Assembly (NCBI GenBank): GCA_900454475.1
Contig: UGSS01000002.1
Location: 1,259,605 to 1,323,604, forward strand
Source: [Pasteurella] mairii
Lineage (GTDB): Bacteria; Pseudomonadota; Gammaproteobacteria; Enterobacterales; Pasteurellaceae
Length of the DNA: 64,000 nucleotides
Direction: 5' to 3'
Shown here: positions 50,106-61,459 of the stretch, in pieces
Numbering within the stretch: the first letter of the stretch is position 1
Layout of the letters: each line of letters begins with the position of its first letter
Notes under the pieces: model-generated
The model's input: only the letters and a program-made list of their open reading frames with translations
What the model was told of the DNA's origin: nothing
The model's database searches: none
Made by a program: the position numbers and the translations under genes

Positions 50106-52016
50106 TTACGCGCTTGGTGACGCATCTGGTGTCACGCTTGGTTCTGCCGGCGCATTAGATTTTGGTGTATCATCTGATTGCTCGCGATCATCCCAACCAG
50201 ATGGAGGCGTGACCGGCTCACGATTCATCAATTGCTTAATTTGAAGCTCCTCAATAGTTTCATATTTAACCAAGGCATCTTTCATTGCGTGCAAAATATC
50301 CATATTATCCACTAACAATTGTCTTGCTCGCGCATAGTTACGGTTGACAATAGCACGCACTTCTTCATCAATAGTATGAGCAGTTTCATCCGACATATGT
50401 TTCGCTTTCGCCATAGAACGTCCTAAGAAAACCTCACCCTCATCTTCGGAATATAAAATCGGTCCTAATTTATCGGAGAAGCCCCATTGGGTTACCATGT
50501 TGCGCGCAATATTGGTTGCTACTTTAATATCATTCGACGCACCGGTAGAAATATTTTCTTCGCCATAAATTAAATCTTCCGCCAAACGTCCCGCATATAG
50601 CGTGGAAAGTTTACTTTCCAATTGCTTTTGACTAATACTGATCTGATCTCCTTCTGGCAAAAAGAACGTTACCCCCAACGCACGTCCACGCGGAATAATT
50701 GTCACTTTATGCACAGGATCATGTTCCGGCACTAAATAGCCCACGATGGCATGGCCCGCTTCATGATAAGCGGTGGATTCTTTTTGCTTATCAGTCATGA
50801 TCATCGTGCGACGTTCCGGTCCCATATTGATCTTATCTTTCGCTTTTTCAAATTCCAACATCGTCACTAAACGTTTATTGGTTCGCGCTGCAAATAAGGC
50901 GGCTTCGTTTACCAAATTCGCCAAATCCGCACCGGAATACCCTGGTGTACCGCGCGCAAGCGTCATGGCATCCACATCTGGCGCCACAGGCACTTTACGC
51001 ATATGCACTTTCAAAATTTGCTCGCGTCCGCGCACATCTGGCAACCCGACCACTACTTGACGGTCAAAACGTCCCGGACGAGTTAATGCGGGATCCAATA
51101 CATCTGGACGGTTTGTTGCCGCAATCACAATCACGCCTTCGTTCCCCTCAAAACCGTCCATTTCCACCAACATTTGGTTTAAGGTTTGTTCACGTTCATC
51201 ATGACCGCCACCAAGACCGGCACCACGTTGACGACCGACCGCATCAATTTCATCAATAAAAATCAAACAAGGTGCATTTTTCTTCGCTTGTTCAAACATA
51301 TCGCGCACACGAGATGCCCCAACCCCAACGAACATTTCCACGAAATCCGAACCGGAAATCGTAAAGAAAGGCACTTTCGCTTCACCGGCAATCGCTTTCG
51401 CCAATAAGGTTTTACCCGTTCCCGGAGGACCGACCATCAAAATCCCTTTTGGAATTTTACCGCCTAATTTTTGGAATTTACTCGGATCGCGTAAGAAATC
51501 AACAATCTCGCCCACTTCTTCTTTCGCCTCATCACAACCGGCAACATCAGCAAAAGTTGTTTTAATTTGTTCTTTCGTTAGCATTTTAGCGCGACTTTTA
51601 CCAAAGCTCATTGCCTTGCCACCACCGCCTTGCATCTGACGCATAAAGAAAAACCATACGCCAATTAACAGCAACATTGGGAACCACGAAATGAAAATTT
51701 GTGATAAAAAACTACGCTGTTCTGGCAAGGCACCGTCAATTTTGACTTTTGCATTAAGCAAATCATCTAATAATTTACGATCTTCTAACGGTGTCGGTAA
51801 TACCGTTGTATATTTAGAACCGTCTTTTTTGGTGACCGTAATTTCGCCCACTTCATTAAATTTGGTTGCAGCAACCTGATTGTTGCCCACATCACTGATA
51901 AACGTGGTATAGTCCACCGCATTACCGGAGGAACTGCCACTAAATCCTTGGTACGCAGTCATCATCACTACCGCTACCACAATCCAAAGGACTAAATTTT
52001 TTACCATATCGTTCAA
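50106..52016 (-). CDS. ftsH: ATP-dependent zinc metalloprotease FtsH
   Basis: Inner-membrane AAA+ protease that degrades LpxC, sigma-32 and misfolded membrane proteins. Two membrane segments flank a periplasmic domain (residues 7-24 and about 105-125). Walker A is [16 protein letters not shown] near 203, Walker [12 protein letters not shown], the second region of homology [18 protein letters not shown], and the zinc motif HEAGH near 420. At 636 residues it is complete. An uptake signal overlaps the 3' end at 50098. It lies downstream of rlmE, as in related genomes, but folP, the usual next gene, is not here. Confidence 0.97.
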   Translation of the reverse strand: MNDMVKNLVLWIVVAVVMMTAYQGFSGSSSGNAVDYTTFISDVGNNQVAATKFNEVGEITVTKKDGSKYTTVLPTPLEDRKLLDDLLNAKVKIDGALPEQRSFLSQIFISWFPMLLLIGVWFFFMRQMQGGGGKAMSFGKSRAKMLTKEQIKTTFADVAGCDEAKEEVGEIVDFLRDPSKFQKLGGKIPKGILMVGPPGTGKTLLAKAIAGEAKVPFFTISGSDFVEMFVGVGASRVRDMFEQAKKNAPCLIFIDEIDAVGRQRGAGLGGGHDEREQTLNQMLVEMDGFEGNEGVIVIAATNRPDVLDPALTRPGRFDRQVVVGLPDVRGREQILKVHMRKVPVAPDVDAMTLARGTPGYSGADLANLVNEAALFAARTNKRLVTMLEFEKAKDKINMGPERRTMIMTDKQKESTAYHEAGHAIVGYLVPEHDPVHKVTIIPRGRALGVTFFLPEGDQISISQKQLESKLSTLYAGRLAEDLIYGEENISTGASNDIKVATNIARNMVTQWGFSDKLGPILYSEDEGEVFLGRSMAKAKHMSDETAHTIDEEVRAIVNRNYARARQLLVDNMDILHAMKDALVKYETIEELQIKQLMNREPVTPPSGWDDREQSDDTPKSNAPAEPSVTPDASPSA

Positions 52017-52101
52017 GGTCTGACCCCACCTTTTGTTAAGTTAATGATTTGTTACAAGTTTACTACAGTCCACATTAAATTTGAAGTTATCAAATCAATC
52101 G

Positions 52102-52731
52102 CTAATATCTGTAACCCGTTGCAACGATATACACCTCACGGGAACGATCCCTTGAGGCTTCCGGTTTACGTACTTTCACCACATTAAACAGGGAACGAAT
52201 TTCACGCAAATAGTCATCAAAACCTTCTCCCTGAAACACTTTGACCACAAAACTGCCTTTATTCGCCAACACCTGCTTACACATATCTAATGCCAGCTCA
52301 ACCAAATACATTGCGCGCGGAATATCAACGGACGACATGCCACTAAAATTCGGCGCCATATCCGACATCACCACGTCAACCTTGCCCTCGCCGACACGTT
52401 CCAGCAAGGTATTTAAAACCTTTTCATCACGAAAATCGCCTTGCAAAAAATCCACGCCGACAATGGGATCCATCTCCAAAATATCACAAGCAATCACGCG
52501 CCCGTTGCCGCCAATTTGGCTCACCACATATTGCGACCAACCGCCTGGCGCGGCGCCCAAATCGACCACCGTCATCCCCGATTTAAACAAACGATCCGAT
52601 TGTTGAATTTCATCTAATTTAAAATACGCACGCGAACGCAATTTTTGTTTATGCGCTTTTTGCACAAAAGGATCTTTAAAATGCTCATTCAACCAACGAG
52701 TCGAACTTGCTGAACGTTTCTTTTTTCCCAT
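52102..52731 (-). CDS. rlmE: 23S rRNA (uridine-2'-O) methyltransferase RlmE
   Basis: Methylates U2552 of 23S rRNA late in 50S assembly. The ATG at 52731 gives 209 residues starting [13 protein letters not shown], the family norm; the 19 codons upstream have no match. The SAM motif is [15 protein letters not shown], and the catalytic residues fall in [11 protein letters not shown] and [10 protein letters not shown]. It lies 85 bases upstream of ftsH. Confidence 0.95.
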   Translation of the reverse strand: MGKKKRSASSTRWLNEHFKDPFVQKAHKQKLRSRAYFKLDEIQQSDRLFKSGMTVVDLGAAPGGWSQYVVSQIGGNGRVIACDILEMDPIVGVDFLQGDFRDEKVLNTLLERVGEGKVDVVMSDMAPNFSGMSSVDIPRAMYLVELALDMCKQVLANKGSFVVKVFQGEGFDDYLREIRSLFNVVKVRKPEASRDRSREVYIVATGYRY

Positions 52732-52964
52732 AATTTCTTTATTTTTCCGACAATACCACCAATATGTGGATAGAATATTTTTTTTCAAGCGTCATATCGA
52801 TAAATATGACCCGTCATTTTACAATTTATCACAAAATAAGCCACCATTTCTCACACAAATACACAATACCTCTTTCTCTCTCGCACATTTCAGAGTAAAA
52901 TTCACCAATTCAAGTCAATAACATGTTCAAATTATTGACCGCACTTTTATAGGATTAAAAACGA

Positions 52965-53261
52965 ATGACATTATCAACCAAACAAAAACAATTTCTCAAA
53001 AGCCTGGCTCATCATCTCAACCCCGTTGTGATGCTAGGTGGCAACGGATTAACCGAAGGCGTATTGGCGGAAATTGAAATTGCGCTCAATCATCACGAGC
53101 TAATTAAAGTGAAAATCACTGGCGCCGATCGTGAAACCAAACAATTAATTATTGATGCCATTGTACGCGAAACCCACGCGGAAGCGGTACAAACCATTGG
53201 ACATATTTTGGTGTTATACCGTCCAAGTGAAGAACAAAAAATCCAATTACCGCGCAAATAA
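52965..53261 (+). CDS. yhbY: Ribosome assembly RNA-binding protein YhbY (CRM domain)
   Basis: 98-residue CRM-domain protein associated with pre-50S particles. It shows KQKQFLKSLAHHLNPVVMLG with the GGNGLTEGV loop and the end IGHILVLYRPS. It diverges from rlmE across 233 bases with an uptake signal at 52938, as in E. coli. Confidence 0.94.
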   Translation: MTLSTKQKQFLKSLAHHLNPVVMLGGNGLTEGVLAEIEIALNHHELIKVKITGADRETKQLIIDAIVRETHAEAVQTIGHILVLYRPSEEQKIQLPRK

Positions 53262-53467
53262 GTCGATCTTTAAGGTGCGCCAAATGCACCTTAAAATCGT
53301 ACAAAAAAACAACCGCACTTTATTCACCATGTTAAAACCTCCTACCAGCCAAAAATGCCAAGATTTTTTATGCAAAAACGCATACAATGCATTTCAATTT
53401 GCGCCTTGCCGAAAATCTTGCTAAAGTGCGGTACAATTTGGTGCGAATTTAATATTAGGAAGAAAAA

Positions 53468-54421
53468 ATGAGCCAAGAATACTTAGATTTTGAATTACCT
53501 ATTGCAGAACTGGAAGCCAAAATTGAATCGCTGCGTTCCGTTACCGAACAAGACGACAAAATTAATCTTGATGATGAAATTGCGCGCTTGCAAAAGAAAA
53601 GCGTGGAATTAACGCAAAAAACCTTTGCTAATTTAGACGCTTGGCAAGTTTCTCGCATGGCGCGCCATCCAAACCGCCCTTATACACTAGATTACATTGA
53701 ACATATTTTCACCGATTTCGAAGAACTTGCCGGCGATCGAGCCTTTGCTGATGATAAAGCGATTGTGGGGGGATTGGCACGTTTAGACGGAAAACCGGTG
53801 ATGATTATCGGACATCAAAAAGGACGTTCGGTGAAAGAAAAGGTAAAACGCAATTTTGGGATGCCGGCACCGGAAGGTTATCGTAAAGCATTGCGTTTAA
53901 TGCAAATGGCTGAACGCTTTAAATTACCCATTATCACCTTTATTGACACCCCAGGCGCTTATCCGGGCGTGGGAGCTGAAGAACGCGGTCAATCGGAAGC
54001 CATTGCACGTAATTTACGCGAAATGTCCACCTTAAAAGTCCCAGTGATTTGTACCGTTATCGGCGAAGGCGGCTCCGGTGGCGCGTTAGCCATTGGCGTG
54101 GGCGACAAAGTTAATATGTTGCAATACAGCACTTATTCCGTAATTTCGCCGGAAGGTTGTGCTTCTATTTTATGGAAAAGCGCAGACAAAGCCTCTACCG
54201 CCGCGGAAGTCATGGGTTTAACCGCCAACCGTTTGCACGAATTAAAATTAATTGACAATATCGTGCCGGAACCTTTGGGCGGTGCGCATCGCAATTATGC
54301 CGAAATGGCAAGCCATTTAAAACAACGTTTATTGGACGATTTAGCCGATCTTGAAGTGCTTGATCAAGAAACCTTATTGGATCGTCGCTACCAACGTTTG
54401 ATGAGCTACGGTTATTGTTAA
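53468..54421 (+). CDS. accA: Acetyl-CoA carboxylase carboxyltransferase subunit alpha
   Basis: Makes malonyl-CoA with AccD, the first step of fatty-acid synthesis. It has 317 residues. Typical parts are the helical N terminus ([20 protein letters not shown]), [20 protein letters not shown] and [22 protein letters not shown] 53468 follows AGGAAGAAAAA. An uptake signal is just upstream at 53423. Confidence 0.97.
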   Translation: MSQEYLDFELPIAELEAKIESLRSVTEQDDKINLDDEIARLQKKSVELTQKTFANLDAWQVSRMARHPNRPYTLDYIEHIFTDFEELAGDRAFADDKAIVGGLARLDGKPVMIIGHQKGRSVKEKVKRNFGMPAPEGYRKALRLMQMAERFKLPIITFIDTPGAYPGVGAEERGQSEAIARNLREMSTLKVPVICTVIGEGGSGGALAIGVGDKVNMLQYSTYSVISPEGCASILWKSADKASTAAEVMGLTANRLHELKLIDNIVPEPLGGAHRNYAEMASHLKQRLLDDLADLEVLDQETLLDRRYQRLMSYGYC

Positions 54422-54437
54422 GCTAATGATTTGTTAA

Positions 54438-54466
54438 AAAGAGCGGTTATTTTGACCGCTCTTTTG
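54438..54466 (+). terminator. Terminator of accA
   Basis: AAAGAGCGGT (54438-54447) pairs with ACCGCTCTTT (54455-54464). It differs from the uptake signal by one base (AAGAGCGGT rather than AAGTGCGGT) in both arms. Confidence 0.8.
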
Positions 54467-54506
54467 ACGTTATAAAAAAGATATTTATTCTTAAAGAGGA
54501 GTTCAT

Positions 54507-55367
54507 ATGAAAAACCTGATTTCTATTCAATCTCACGTCGTATATGGTTACGCGGGTAATAAATCCGCGACCTTTCCAATGCAACTGCTCGGGGTGGATG
54601 TATGGGCTTTGAATACCGTCCAATTCTCCAACCATACGCAATACGCTAAATGGACCGGCATGGTGCTACCCAAAGAACAAATCGGCGAAATCGTGCGTGG
54701 TATTGATGAAATTGGTGAACTGCACCGCTGTGATGCGATCATTTCCGGCTATATCGGTTCCGCTGAACAAGTCGAAGAGATTATCAACGCGGTTAACTAT
54801 GTTAAACAACGTAATCCTCACGCGGTTTATCTTTGCGATCCCGTCATGGGACATCCGGATAAAGGTTGTATCGTAGCAGATGGCGTAAAAGAAGGTTTAG
54901 TCAATATCGCCATGAAAGCCGCGGATATTATCACGCCAAACCTCGTGGAATTACGCGAATTAAGCGGTTTACGCGTGGAAAATTTTGCGCAAGCCATCGA
55001 CGCGGTCAAAGCCATTTTAGCTAAAGGTCCGAAAAAAGTGTTAGTCAAACATTTAAGCAAAGTCGGACAAGATCCGAACCAATTTGAGATGTTACTGGCT
55101 AACCAAGAAGGCATTTGGCACATCAGCCGCCCATTGCATACCTTTACCAAAGATCCCGTTGGCGTGGGCGATTTAACCGCCGGATTGTTTATGGCAAATT
55201 TGTTAAATGGAAAATCCGATATTGAAGCCTTTGAACATACTGCCAATGCGGTGAATGAAGTAATGCAAATGACGCATGATTCCGGGCTTTATGAGCTACA
55301 AATTATCGCGGCGAGAGAATTTATCGTTAACCCGCGCAGCCATTATCAAGCGGTAAAAATTGCTTAA
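54507..55367 (+). CDS. pdxY: Pyridoxal kinase PdxY
   Basis: Phosphorylates pyridoxal in the vitamin B6 salvage pathway. It has 286 residues. Motifs are [20 protein letters not shown] at the N terminus, [17 protein letters not shown] near 110 and [16 protein letters not shown] near 215 with the catalytic aspartate. ATG 54507 follows AAAGAGGAGTTC. It ends 6 bases before tilS. Confidence 0.95.
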   Translation: MKNLISIQSHVVYGYAGNKSATFPMQLLGVDVWALNTVQFSNHTQYAKWTGMVLPKEQIGEIVRGIDEIGELHRCDAIISGYIGSAEQVEEIINAVNYVKQRNPHAVYLCDPVMGHPDKGCIVADGVKEGLVNIAMKAADIITPNLVELRELSGLRVENFAQAIDAVKAILAKGPKKVLVKHLSKVGQDPNQFEMLLANQEGIWHISRPLHTFTKDPVGVGDLTAGLFMANLLNGKSDIEAFEHTANAVNEVMQMTHDSGLYELQIIAAREFIVNPRSHYQAVKIA

Positions 55368-55373
55368 TTTAGC

Positions 55374-56654
55374 ATGGATATTTTTGCAAAATTTGAGCAT
55401 ATCGTTAGCCAACATCAACCGACACAAACCCATTTTCTCGTCGGTTTTAGCGGTGGACTTGATTCCACCGCGCTGCTCTCGTTATTGACAAAATTCTGTC
55501 AAAAACGACCGCACTTTTCCCTTAGCGCCATCCATATTCATCACGGTTTAAGCCCAAACGCCGATCATTGGGCGGCACATTGCCAACGCCTTTGTCGCCA
55601 ATTATCCGTTCCGCTGATCGTGGAAAAAGTCCAAGTCGATCGACGTTTAGGTGTTGAAGCGGGCGCCCGCGAAGCCCGTTACCAAGCCATTCGGCGTTAT
55701 ATGAGCGCCGATCATATTTTGACGACCGCCCACCATCAGCAAGATCAAACAGAAACCTTTCTCCTTGCGCTAAAACGTGGCAGTGGCGTACAAGGCTTGT
55801 CCGCCATGCCAATACAAAGTGCGGTCTTTTCTGTGCCGATTTTTCGCCCACTGCTCCAATTCACGCGCGCCGAGCTAGAAGAATATGTTCATAGTGAAAA
55901 TCTGCCTTGGATTGAAGATGAAAGCAATCAAGATAACCGCTATGACCGCAACTTCTTGCGCCATCAAATTTTGCCATCCTTGCGACAACGCTGGGCGCAT
56001 TTTGACCAAGCGGTCCAACGCAGCGCACAACATTGCTTAGAACAGCAGCAATTGTTAAATGAATTACTGGCACAAGAATTACAAAAATATCAAAAAAATG
56101 ACCGCACTTTTGACATTAACCAATTTGCGCATTTTTCTGCGCCAAAACAAAAAGCATTACTACGTTTGTGGCTAGCCAATTGCCATTTACCCATGCCATC
56201 CAGCAAACAATTGGCGCAAATTATTCAAGATGTGATTTTCGCCCAAGCAGATCGTTATCCTGAATTTAAATTGGGTGACAAGCTGATTCGTCGCTATCGC
56301 CAACACTTACACATCACGCCAATTTATCAAGATGTTAGCCAGCTTGTGTTGCCGGTAACCTTAAACCAACCTATTGATTTACCGGATAATTTAGGCAAAT
56401 TTATCATTAAAGCACAACCTAATGAATGGATGGCGCAATGGCAAGATCACGTGATGCTCCTTCCGCCGACACAAAAGCCTATCCATCTTGCTTTTCGTTA
56501 TTCGGGGATGGTCCTTCATCATGGTATCCATCAAGATATCAAAAAACTATGGCAACAACATAACATCCCTTATTGGTTACGCCAACGCACGCCTTTAATT
56601 TTCTATGGCGATCAACTGCAATGTGCCATGGGAGCGTTTCGGATCCAACAGTAA
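55374..56654 (+). CDS. tilS: tRNA(Ile)-lysidine synthetase TilS
   Basis: Converts C34 of the AUA-reading tRNA-Ile to lysidine, an essential step. The PP-loop is [13 protein letters not shown] near residue 25, followed by [13 protein letters not shown] and [14 protein letters not shown]. The substrate-binding and C-terminal domains follow (426 residues in all). Several uptake signals lie inside it (55508, 55818, 56100). It is co-directional with pdxY and convergent with valS. Confidence 0.95.
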   Translation: MDIFAKFEHIVSQHQPTQTHFLVGFSGGLDSTALLSLLTKFCQKRPHFSLSAIHIHHGLSPNADHWAAHCQRLCRQLSVPLIVEKVQVDRRLGVEAGAREARYQAIRRYMSADHILTTAHHQQDQTETFLLALKRGSGVQGLSAMPIQSAVFSVPIFRPLLQFTRAELEEYVHSENLPWIEDESNQDNRYDRNFLRHQILPSLRQRWAHFDQAVQRSAQHCLEQQQLLNELLAQELQKYQKNDRTFDINQFAHFSAPKQKALLRLWLANCHLPMPSSKQLAQIIQDVIFAQADRYPEFKLGDKLIRRYRQHLHITPIYQDVSQLVLPVTLNQPIDLPDNLGKFIIKAQPNEWMAQWQDHVMLLPPTQKPIHLAFRYSGMVLHHGIHQDIKKLWQQHNIPYWLRQRTPLIFYGDQLQCAMGAFRIQQ

Positions 56655-56679
56655 ATTTGGCATCGTTTATGGCATAAAA

Positions 56680-56712
56680 AAAGAGTTGATTTCATCGAAA
56701 CCAACTCTTTAT
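56680..56712. terminator. Bidirectional terminator between tilS and valS
   Basis: AAAGAGTTG (56680-56688) pairs with CAACTCTTT (56702-56710); the stem extends inward with one mismatch. Confidence 0.85.
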
Positions 56713-56726
56713 TCTACCGATTTTAA

Positions 56727-59591
56727 TTACAACGCTTCAATCGCCTGATATTGCGCTTTCAACTTCTCAAGCCCATCTTGATACGCTTGCATTTTCTCAC
56801 GCTCTTTGGCAATCACTGCTTCCGGTGCTTTTGCCACAAAGGCTTCGTTGCTGAGTTTGCCTTCAATACGTTTGATTTCATTGAGCATTTTGTCAATCTC
56901 TTTATTCAAACGAGCAAGTTCAGCTTCTTTGTTGATAAAGCCCGCCATTGGCACTAATACTTCCACATTGCCGACCAATTTCGCGACCGAAAGCGGGGCT
57001 TCTTCGCCTTGTGCTAAGACTTGCACGCTGTCAAGTTTTGCCATGGCTTTTAACAAACGGTCATTTTCCGCAAGAATGTGACGTTGTTCATCTAAAACGT
57101 TACGCACTAAGAAATCTAAACCTTTGCTTGGAGCAATGTTACTTTCTGCACGAATGTTACGCACCGCCACGATCAACTCTTTTAACCAGTTGCTCTGTAT
57201 TTCTGCCACTTCGTCAATTTGGTTCGCTTCAACAGTTGGGAACGGTTGTAGCATAATGGTATCGCCTGAAACATTTGCGAAGCCTTTCACTTTCTGCCAG
57301 ATTTCTTCCGTGATGAACGGAATGATCGGGTGAGCTAAACGCAATAATTTTTCTAACACAAGCACCAAAGTTTGGCTTGCCGCACGTTTTTGTGCGTCCG
57401 TGCCATTAGCGAAGACCGGTTTGGTTAATTCTAAGTACCAGTCGCAGAATTGGTTCCATGTGAACTCGTAAATCGTATTGGCTGCCAAATCGAAGCGATA
57501 TTGACCTAATGCATCACGGAACTCACCAACAGTGCGGTTGAAGCTCGATTGGATCCAACGATCGGCAAGGCTATATTCCACATCGCCTACGGATAAATCT
57601 AATTTCTCGTTGGTCAAAACGAAACGACTTGCATTCCATAATTTATTACAGAAGTTGCGGTAACCTTCGAGACGTTTCATATCCCAATTGATATCACGCC
57701 CGTTGCTTGCAAGCGCTGCCAAGGTGAAACGCAATGCGTCTGTACCATGTGCTGCAATGCCCTCTGCAAATTCTTTACGAGTGGCTTTGGCAATTTTCTC
57801 GGCAAGTTGCGGTTGCATCATGTTGCCCGTGCGTTTTTCAAGCAAATCTTCAAGGCTGATGCCATCAATCATATCAATCGGGTCTAACACGTTCCCTTTC
57901 GATTTCGACATTTTTTGCCCTTGTTCATCACGGATTAAACCTGTGACATACACAGTTTTGAATGGTACTTGTGGTTTGCCATTTTCATCTTTGATGAAGT
58001 GCATCGTAAACATAATCATACGCGCCACCCAGAAGAAAATGATGTCGAAACCGGTGATTAACACATCGGTTGGGTGGAACATTTTGAGCTCTTTCGTTTG
58101 CTCTGGCCAGCCAAGAGTTGAGAACGTCCACAAGCCTGATGAAAACCATGTATCCAACACATCTTCATCTTGTTTCAACACAACATCAGCATTTAACTGA
58201 TATTTTGACCGCACTTCCGCTTCATCACGCGCCACATATACATTACCCGCTTCGTCATACCATGCTGGAATGCGGTGTCCCCACCATAATTGGCGCGAAA
58301 TACACCAATCCTGAATATCACGCATCCAAGAGAAATAGAGGTTTTCGTACTGTTTTGGCACGAATTGAATTTCGCCATCTTCCACTGCTTTGGTTGCGAC
58401 TTCCGCAAGCGGTTTCACGCTCACATACCATTGGTCAGTCAACATTGGCTCAATCGGCACGCCACCGCGGTCACCATAAGGCACTTTTAGATCATGGGGT
58501 TTGATTTCTTCTAATAAACCAAGCGCGTCAAAGTCCGCTACAATTTTCTTACGCGCCGCAAAACGCGCTAAGCCTTGATAATCCGCTGGGATTTTCGCTT
58601 CATAAGTCGCTAACGGCTTGCCGTCCGTACCGATAATTTCCGCTTCATCACGAATATCAGCATTTAACGTCATCACGTTTACCATAGGCAACTGATGGCG
58701 TTTACCCACTTCATAGTCGTTGAAGTCATGTGCAGGGGTGATTTTTACCACGCCAGTACCAAACTCACGATCCACATAATCGTCCGCAATAATTGGAATT
58801 TCACGGTTAGCAAGCGGTAACATCACGGTTTTGCCAATCAACGATTGATAACGCTCATCTTCAGGGTGAACTGCCACTGCAGTATCGCCCAACATCGTTT
58901 CAGGACGGGTCGTCGCTACCACTAAGTAATCTTTACCATCTGCGGTTTTCGCTCCATTGGCTAATGGATAGCGGAAATGCCAAAGCGAGCCTTTGCTCTC
59001 TTTATTTTCTACTTCAAGGTCAGAAATCGCGGTGTGAAGTTTTGGATCCCAGTTGACTAGGCGTTTGCCGCGATAAATCAAGCCCTCTTCGTGTAAACGA
59101 ACAAACACTTCTTTTACCGCATTCGATAAACCCTCGTCCATGGTAAAACGCTCACGATCCCAGTCGATTGAGTTACCGAGACGACGCATTTGCTGGCTGA
59201 TGGTACCGCCTGAATAGGCTTTCCAATCCCAGATTTTATTGATAAAAGCCTCACGTCCATAATCATGGCGAGTTTTGCTCTCTTCCGCCGCAATTTTACG
59301 CTCCACCACCATTTGGGTCGCAATCCCAGCGTGGTCAGTCCCCGCTTGCCATAAGGTGTTATTGCCCTCCATACGGTTAAAACGGATAAGCGTATCCATC
59401 AAAGTTTGCTGGAACGCGTGTCCCATATGCAACGAGCCGGTCACATTTGGCGGCGGAATTGCAATACAGTAACTTGGAACATTCGGGTTTTCAGTCGGCT
59501 TAAAATAGCCCTGTTCTTCCCAGTGTTTATAAAGTGCTTGTTCGACTGCTGAGGAGTCGAAACGATCTGCCATTTCAAATTTTTGGGTCAT
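56727..59591 (-). CDS. valS: Valyl-tRNA synthetase
   Basis: 954 residues, normal for class I ValRS. The HIGH motif is [14 protein letters not shown] near 50, the editing domain lies between 190 and 330, KMSKS appears as [10 protein letters not shown] near 560, the anticodon-binding domain follows, and a C-terminal coiled coil ([20 protein letters not shown]) ends the protein. An uptake signal lies inside at 58208. Confidence 0.98.
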   Translation of the reverse strand: MTQKFEMADRFDSSAVEQALYKHWEEQGYFKPTENPNVPSYCIAIPPPNVTGSLHMGHAFQQTLMDTLIRFNRMEGNNTLWQAGTDHAGIATQMVVERKIAAEESKTRHDYGREAFINKIWDWKAYSGGTISQQMRRLGNSIDWDRERFTMDEGLSNAVKEVFVRLHEEGLIYRGKRLVNWDPKLHTAISDLEVENKESKGSLWHFRYPLANGAKTADGKDYLVVATTRPETMLGDTAVAVHPEDERYQSLIGKTVMLPLANREIPIIADDYVDREFGTGVVKITPAHDFNDYEVGKRHQLPMVNVMTLNADIRDEAEIIGTDGKPLATYEAKIPADYQGLARFAARKKIVADFDALGLLEEIKPHDLKVPYGDRGGVPIEPMLTDQWYVSVKPLAEVATKAVEDGEIQFVPKQYENLYFSWMRDIQDWCISRQLWWGHRIPAWYDEAGNVYVARDEAEVRSKYQLNADVVLKQDEDVLDTWFSSGLWTFSTLGWPEQTKELKMFHPTDVLITGFDIIFFWVARMIMFTMHFIKDENGKPQVPFKTVYVTGLIRDEQGQKMSKSKGNVLDPIDMIDGISLEDLLEKRTGNMMQPQLAEKIAKATRKEFAEGIAAHGTDALRFTLAALASNGRDINWDMKRLEGYRNFCNKLWNASRFVLTNEKLDLSVGDVEYSLADRWIQSSFNRTVGEFRDALGQYRFDLAANTIYEFTWNQFCDWYLELTKPVFANGTDAQKRAASQTLVLVLEKLLRLAHPIIPFITEEIWQKVKGFANVSGDTIMLQPFPTVEANQIDEVAEIQSNWLKELIVAVRNIRAESNIAPSKGLDFLVRNVLDEQRHILAENDRLLKAMAKLDSVQVLAQGEEAPLSVAKLVGNVEVLVPMAGFINKEAELARLNKEIDKMLNEIKRIEGKLSNEAFVAKAPEAVIAKEREKMQAYQDGLEKLKAQYQAIEAL

Positions 59592-59951
59592 TATTTTTTC
59601 TCTTTGGTAAGGTGCGATTTAACGCACCGTTATGTCTAATTTAAAATGAAATGGTGCGCTAAAACGCACCCTACAAAACTTCTTTACTCTCTATTTTATT
59701 TTTTACAAACGGTCAGTTTTTATGACTTTTTAAAAATTTTGCTTAAATCTTACCGATTATTCCCCAATCCCACCCTCATTTTACGTTAATCAATATCGGG
59801 TAATACAGCATACGCTTTTTAATTACAAAGTAACGTGTTCAGGGCTACGCAATGAAAAAAATGAAACTGCCCATCGTTTCTCGACTTGTAATTGCTTTTT
59901 GCCTTAAGCGAAGGTGATATTCGCCTTAACGTAAAACTACCCAAACAGGGT
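59592..59951. other. Intergenic region upstream of valS
   Basis: 360 bases without a real gene. Two GGTGCG-type palindromic stems (GGTGCGATTTAACGCACC near 59611, GGTGCGCTAAAACGCACC near 59655) form a dispersed element. A 22/23 match to 60438-60460 lies at 59738-59760. A 21-codon ORF at 59852 (MKKMKLPIVSRLVIAFCLKR, then a stop) looks like a remnant of a signal peptide. Confidence 0.45.
59738..59760. repeat. Direct repeat flanking the DIP1984 gene, left copy
   Basis: TTTGCTTAAATCTTACCGATTAT matches 60438-60460 at 22 of 23 bases, exactly 700 bases apart. On the minus strand both copies would encode the C-terminal residues G-I-x-G-K-I plus a stop. Confidence 0.7.
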
Positions 59952-60404
59952 TTAGAGTTCGTTTAGCCAGTTAGCTTGTTGAATTTGCGTGTCTAATTCA
60001 CGGTGCTGCTTTGCAATCTCATCCGCTTGTTTACGAATTTCTCTCACATTAACTGCCGCAAGCATTTTGATTTCACTACGACTGTAACGAGATTGCTCAG
60101 GAGTCGCTGCATCGGCGAGATTGATGAGCATCGCGTGTTTAGTTTTGAGTAAATCACGTAATGCAAGCGCTTCAATCATTGATGTGCCATTTTCAAGTTG
60201 AATACGGTTATTCGCTTGATTGATTTCCACCACCATTTTTTGCCATTGTTCTGCAGTGCGATGATATTCGGCTAATAACTCAACGGGATTTTCCGCTGGT
60301 TCTTCCCCTTCTTGATATTGAGCATTTTGTCGTAATCGTTGATTTAATTGTTCCAAACGACGTTGTAAATCCGCTCGTTCAATTAAAGCTTCTGCTAATT
60401 TCAT
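59952..60404 (-). CDS. DIP1984-family protein
   Basis: 150 residues from ATG 60404, which sits 6 bases from GGAG (the preceding ATG is too close). It begins MKLAEALIERADLQRRLEQL and is a largely helical, coiled-coil-like protein with SRSEIKMLAAVNVREIRKQA near the C terminus. The family is widespread in bacteria and its function is unknown; some members are labelled septicolysin without proof. It separates valS from holC and is bracketed by a direct repeat. Confidence 0.8.
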   Translation of the reverse strand: MKLAEALIERADLQRRLEQLNQRLRQNAQYQEGEEPAENPVELLAEYHRTAEQWQKMVVEINQANNRIQLENGTSMIEALALRDLLKTKHAMLINLADAATPEQSRYSRSEIKMLAAVNVREIRKQADEIAKQHRELDTQIQQANWLNEL

Positions 60405-60437
60405 CATATTCTCCTTTATCGCGAATTTTGGCAAAAA

Positions 60438-60460
60438 TTTGCTTAAATCTTACCGCTTAT
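60438..60460. repeat. Direct repeat flanking the DIP1984 gene, right copy
   Basis: TTTGCTTAAATCTTACCGCTTAT, the partner of 59738-59760. It forms the 3' end of the small ORF at 60443. Confidence 0.7.
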
Positions 60461-60679
60461 ACCCCACACGAACTGTGTGAGGTTACATATAGTTGAGCCA
60501 CACTGTGGTTCTTGTCTTGCCAGCTCGCTCAACTTATATTCACTCACCAACTCAACCAAACTATCAATATCCTGTTGATTTTTATGAAAATCATCAAACC
60601 ATTGATAGTATTTTGCACGGTTGGTAAATTTAATATCAATGGGTAAATCACCTTGCATTGGAATTATAACTGCTTTCAA
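60443..60679 (-). CDS. Small hypothetical protein
   Basis: 78 codons (MKAVIIPMQGDLPIDIKFTN ... VWGISGKI). The middle reads YYQWFDDFHKNQQDIDSLVE and SEYKLSELARQEPQC. I recognise no family. Part of the 3' end is duplicated at 59738. It may belong to the same inserted segment as the DIP1984 gene. Confidence 0.45.
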   Translation of the reverse strand: MKAVIIPMQGDLPIDIKFTNRAKYYQWFDDFHKNQQDIDSLVELVSEYKLSELARQEPQCGSTICNLTQFVWGISGKI

Positions 60680-60725
60680 TAATAAATTCTTCGCGCAAAT
60701 GTTGCTATACGAGAGAATTTATTCA

Positions 60726-61169
60726 TTACGCTTTCTCCGTACTCAACTGCCAGCCTAACTGACGGTATTGTTTATAACGTTCGCGCGCTTGAGCTTTTTC
60801 GGTTTCATCTTGAGGAACAAAATCAATCACTTGATTAAAACCCGCGACAAAATCCGGTACGTTGGTTTGCAAATTGATCAATAAATCACGACGTTGTGCA
60901 TTGCGTTTTCCTAGCCACGAAATTTCAATCGGCGTAGCAAACTGTGTGATTTCACCGGATAAATTATGCGGGACAAACTCATCAGGATCTCGTTGCCATA
61001 AAGCTTCATCAAGATTTAGCGCCTGCTGTTCGGTTTCACAAGCAATCAATACTTTTTTCCCCACACGCCACGCAGAAGCCGCTAAATTGCACGCCAAATT
61101 TTCGCTTGCCGATAATAATTCCGTCGGCTGCATATTCTCAATAATATAAAATTGGGCGTTTTTACTCAT
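60726..61169 (-). CDS. holC: DNA polymerase III subunit chi
   Basis: Clamp-loader subunit that links the replisome to SSB. The ATG at 61169 gives 147 residues starting MSKNAQFYIIEN; a GTG 4 codons upstream is less likely. Family parts are VGKKVLIACETEQQALNLDE, LWQRDPDEFVPHNL and FVPQDETEKAQARERYKQYR. It usually lies just upstream of valS; here the DIP1984 segment intervenes. Confidence 0.93.
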   Translation of the reverse strand: MSKNAQFYIIENMQPTELLSASENLACNLAASAWRVGKKVLIACETEQQALNLDEALWQRDPDEFVPHNLSGEITQFATPIEISWLGKRNAQRRDLLINLQTNVPDFVAGFNQVIDFVPQDETEKAQARERYKQYRQLGWQLSTEKA

Positions 61170-61459
61170 AACACATATCACCAGTAGATGAAACTCTGTA
61201 TAAATTACTTCGGGTTAAAACTTACAGATTTTATCGGAAAATGCCTCGAAGATAAAACATTAATTTTTTAAGTACGTAAATTTTATGGCATCATGAAAAA
61301 CAAAAGAAAAAATACAAAAAAAATTCACCGCACTTTTATGATCTAAGTCACAAAACATCATTTTCACGCGTTTCATTTCATTCCATTCATACCTGCAAAG
61401 TGTTACACTCCAAACTACCTTATCGGTTTTTAATTAATATTTTTTAAGAGGTAATCACT

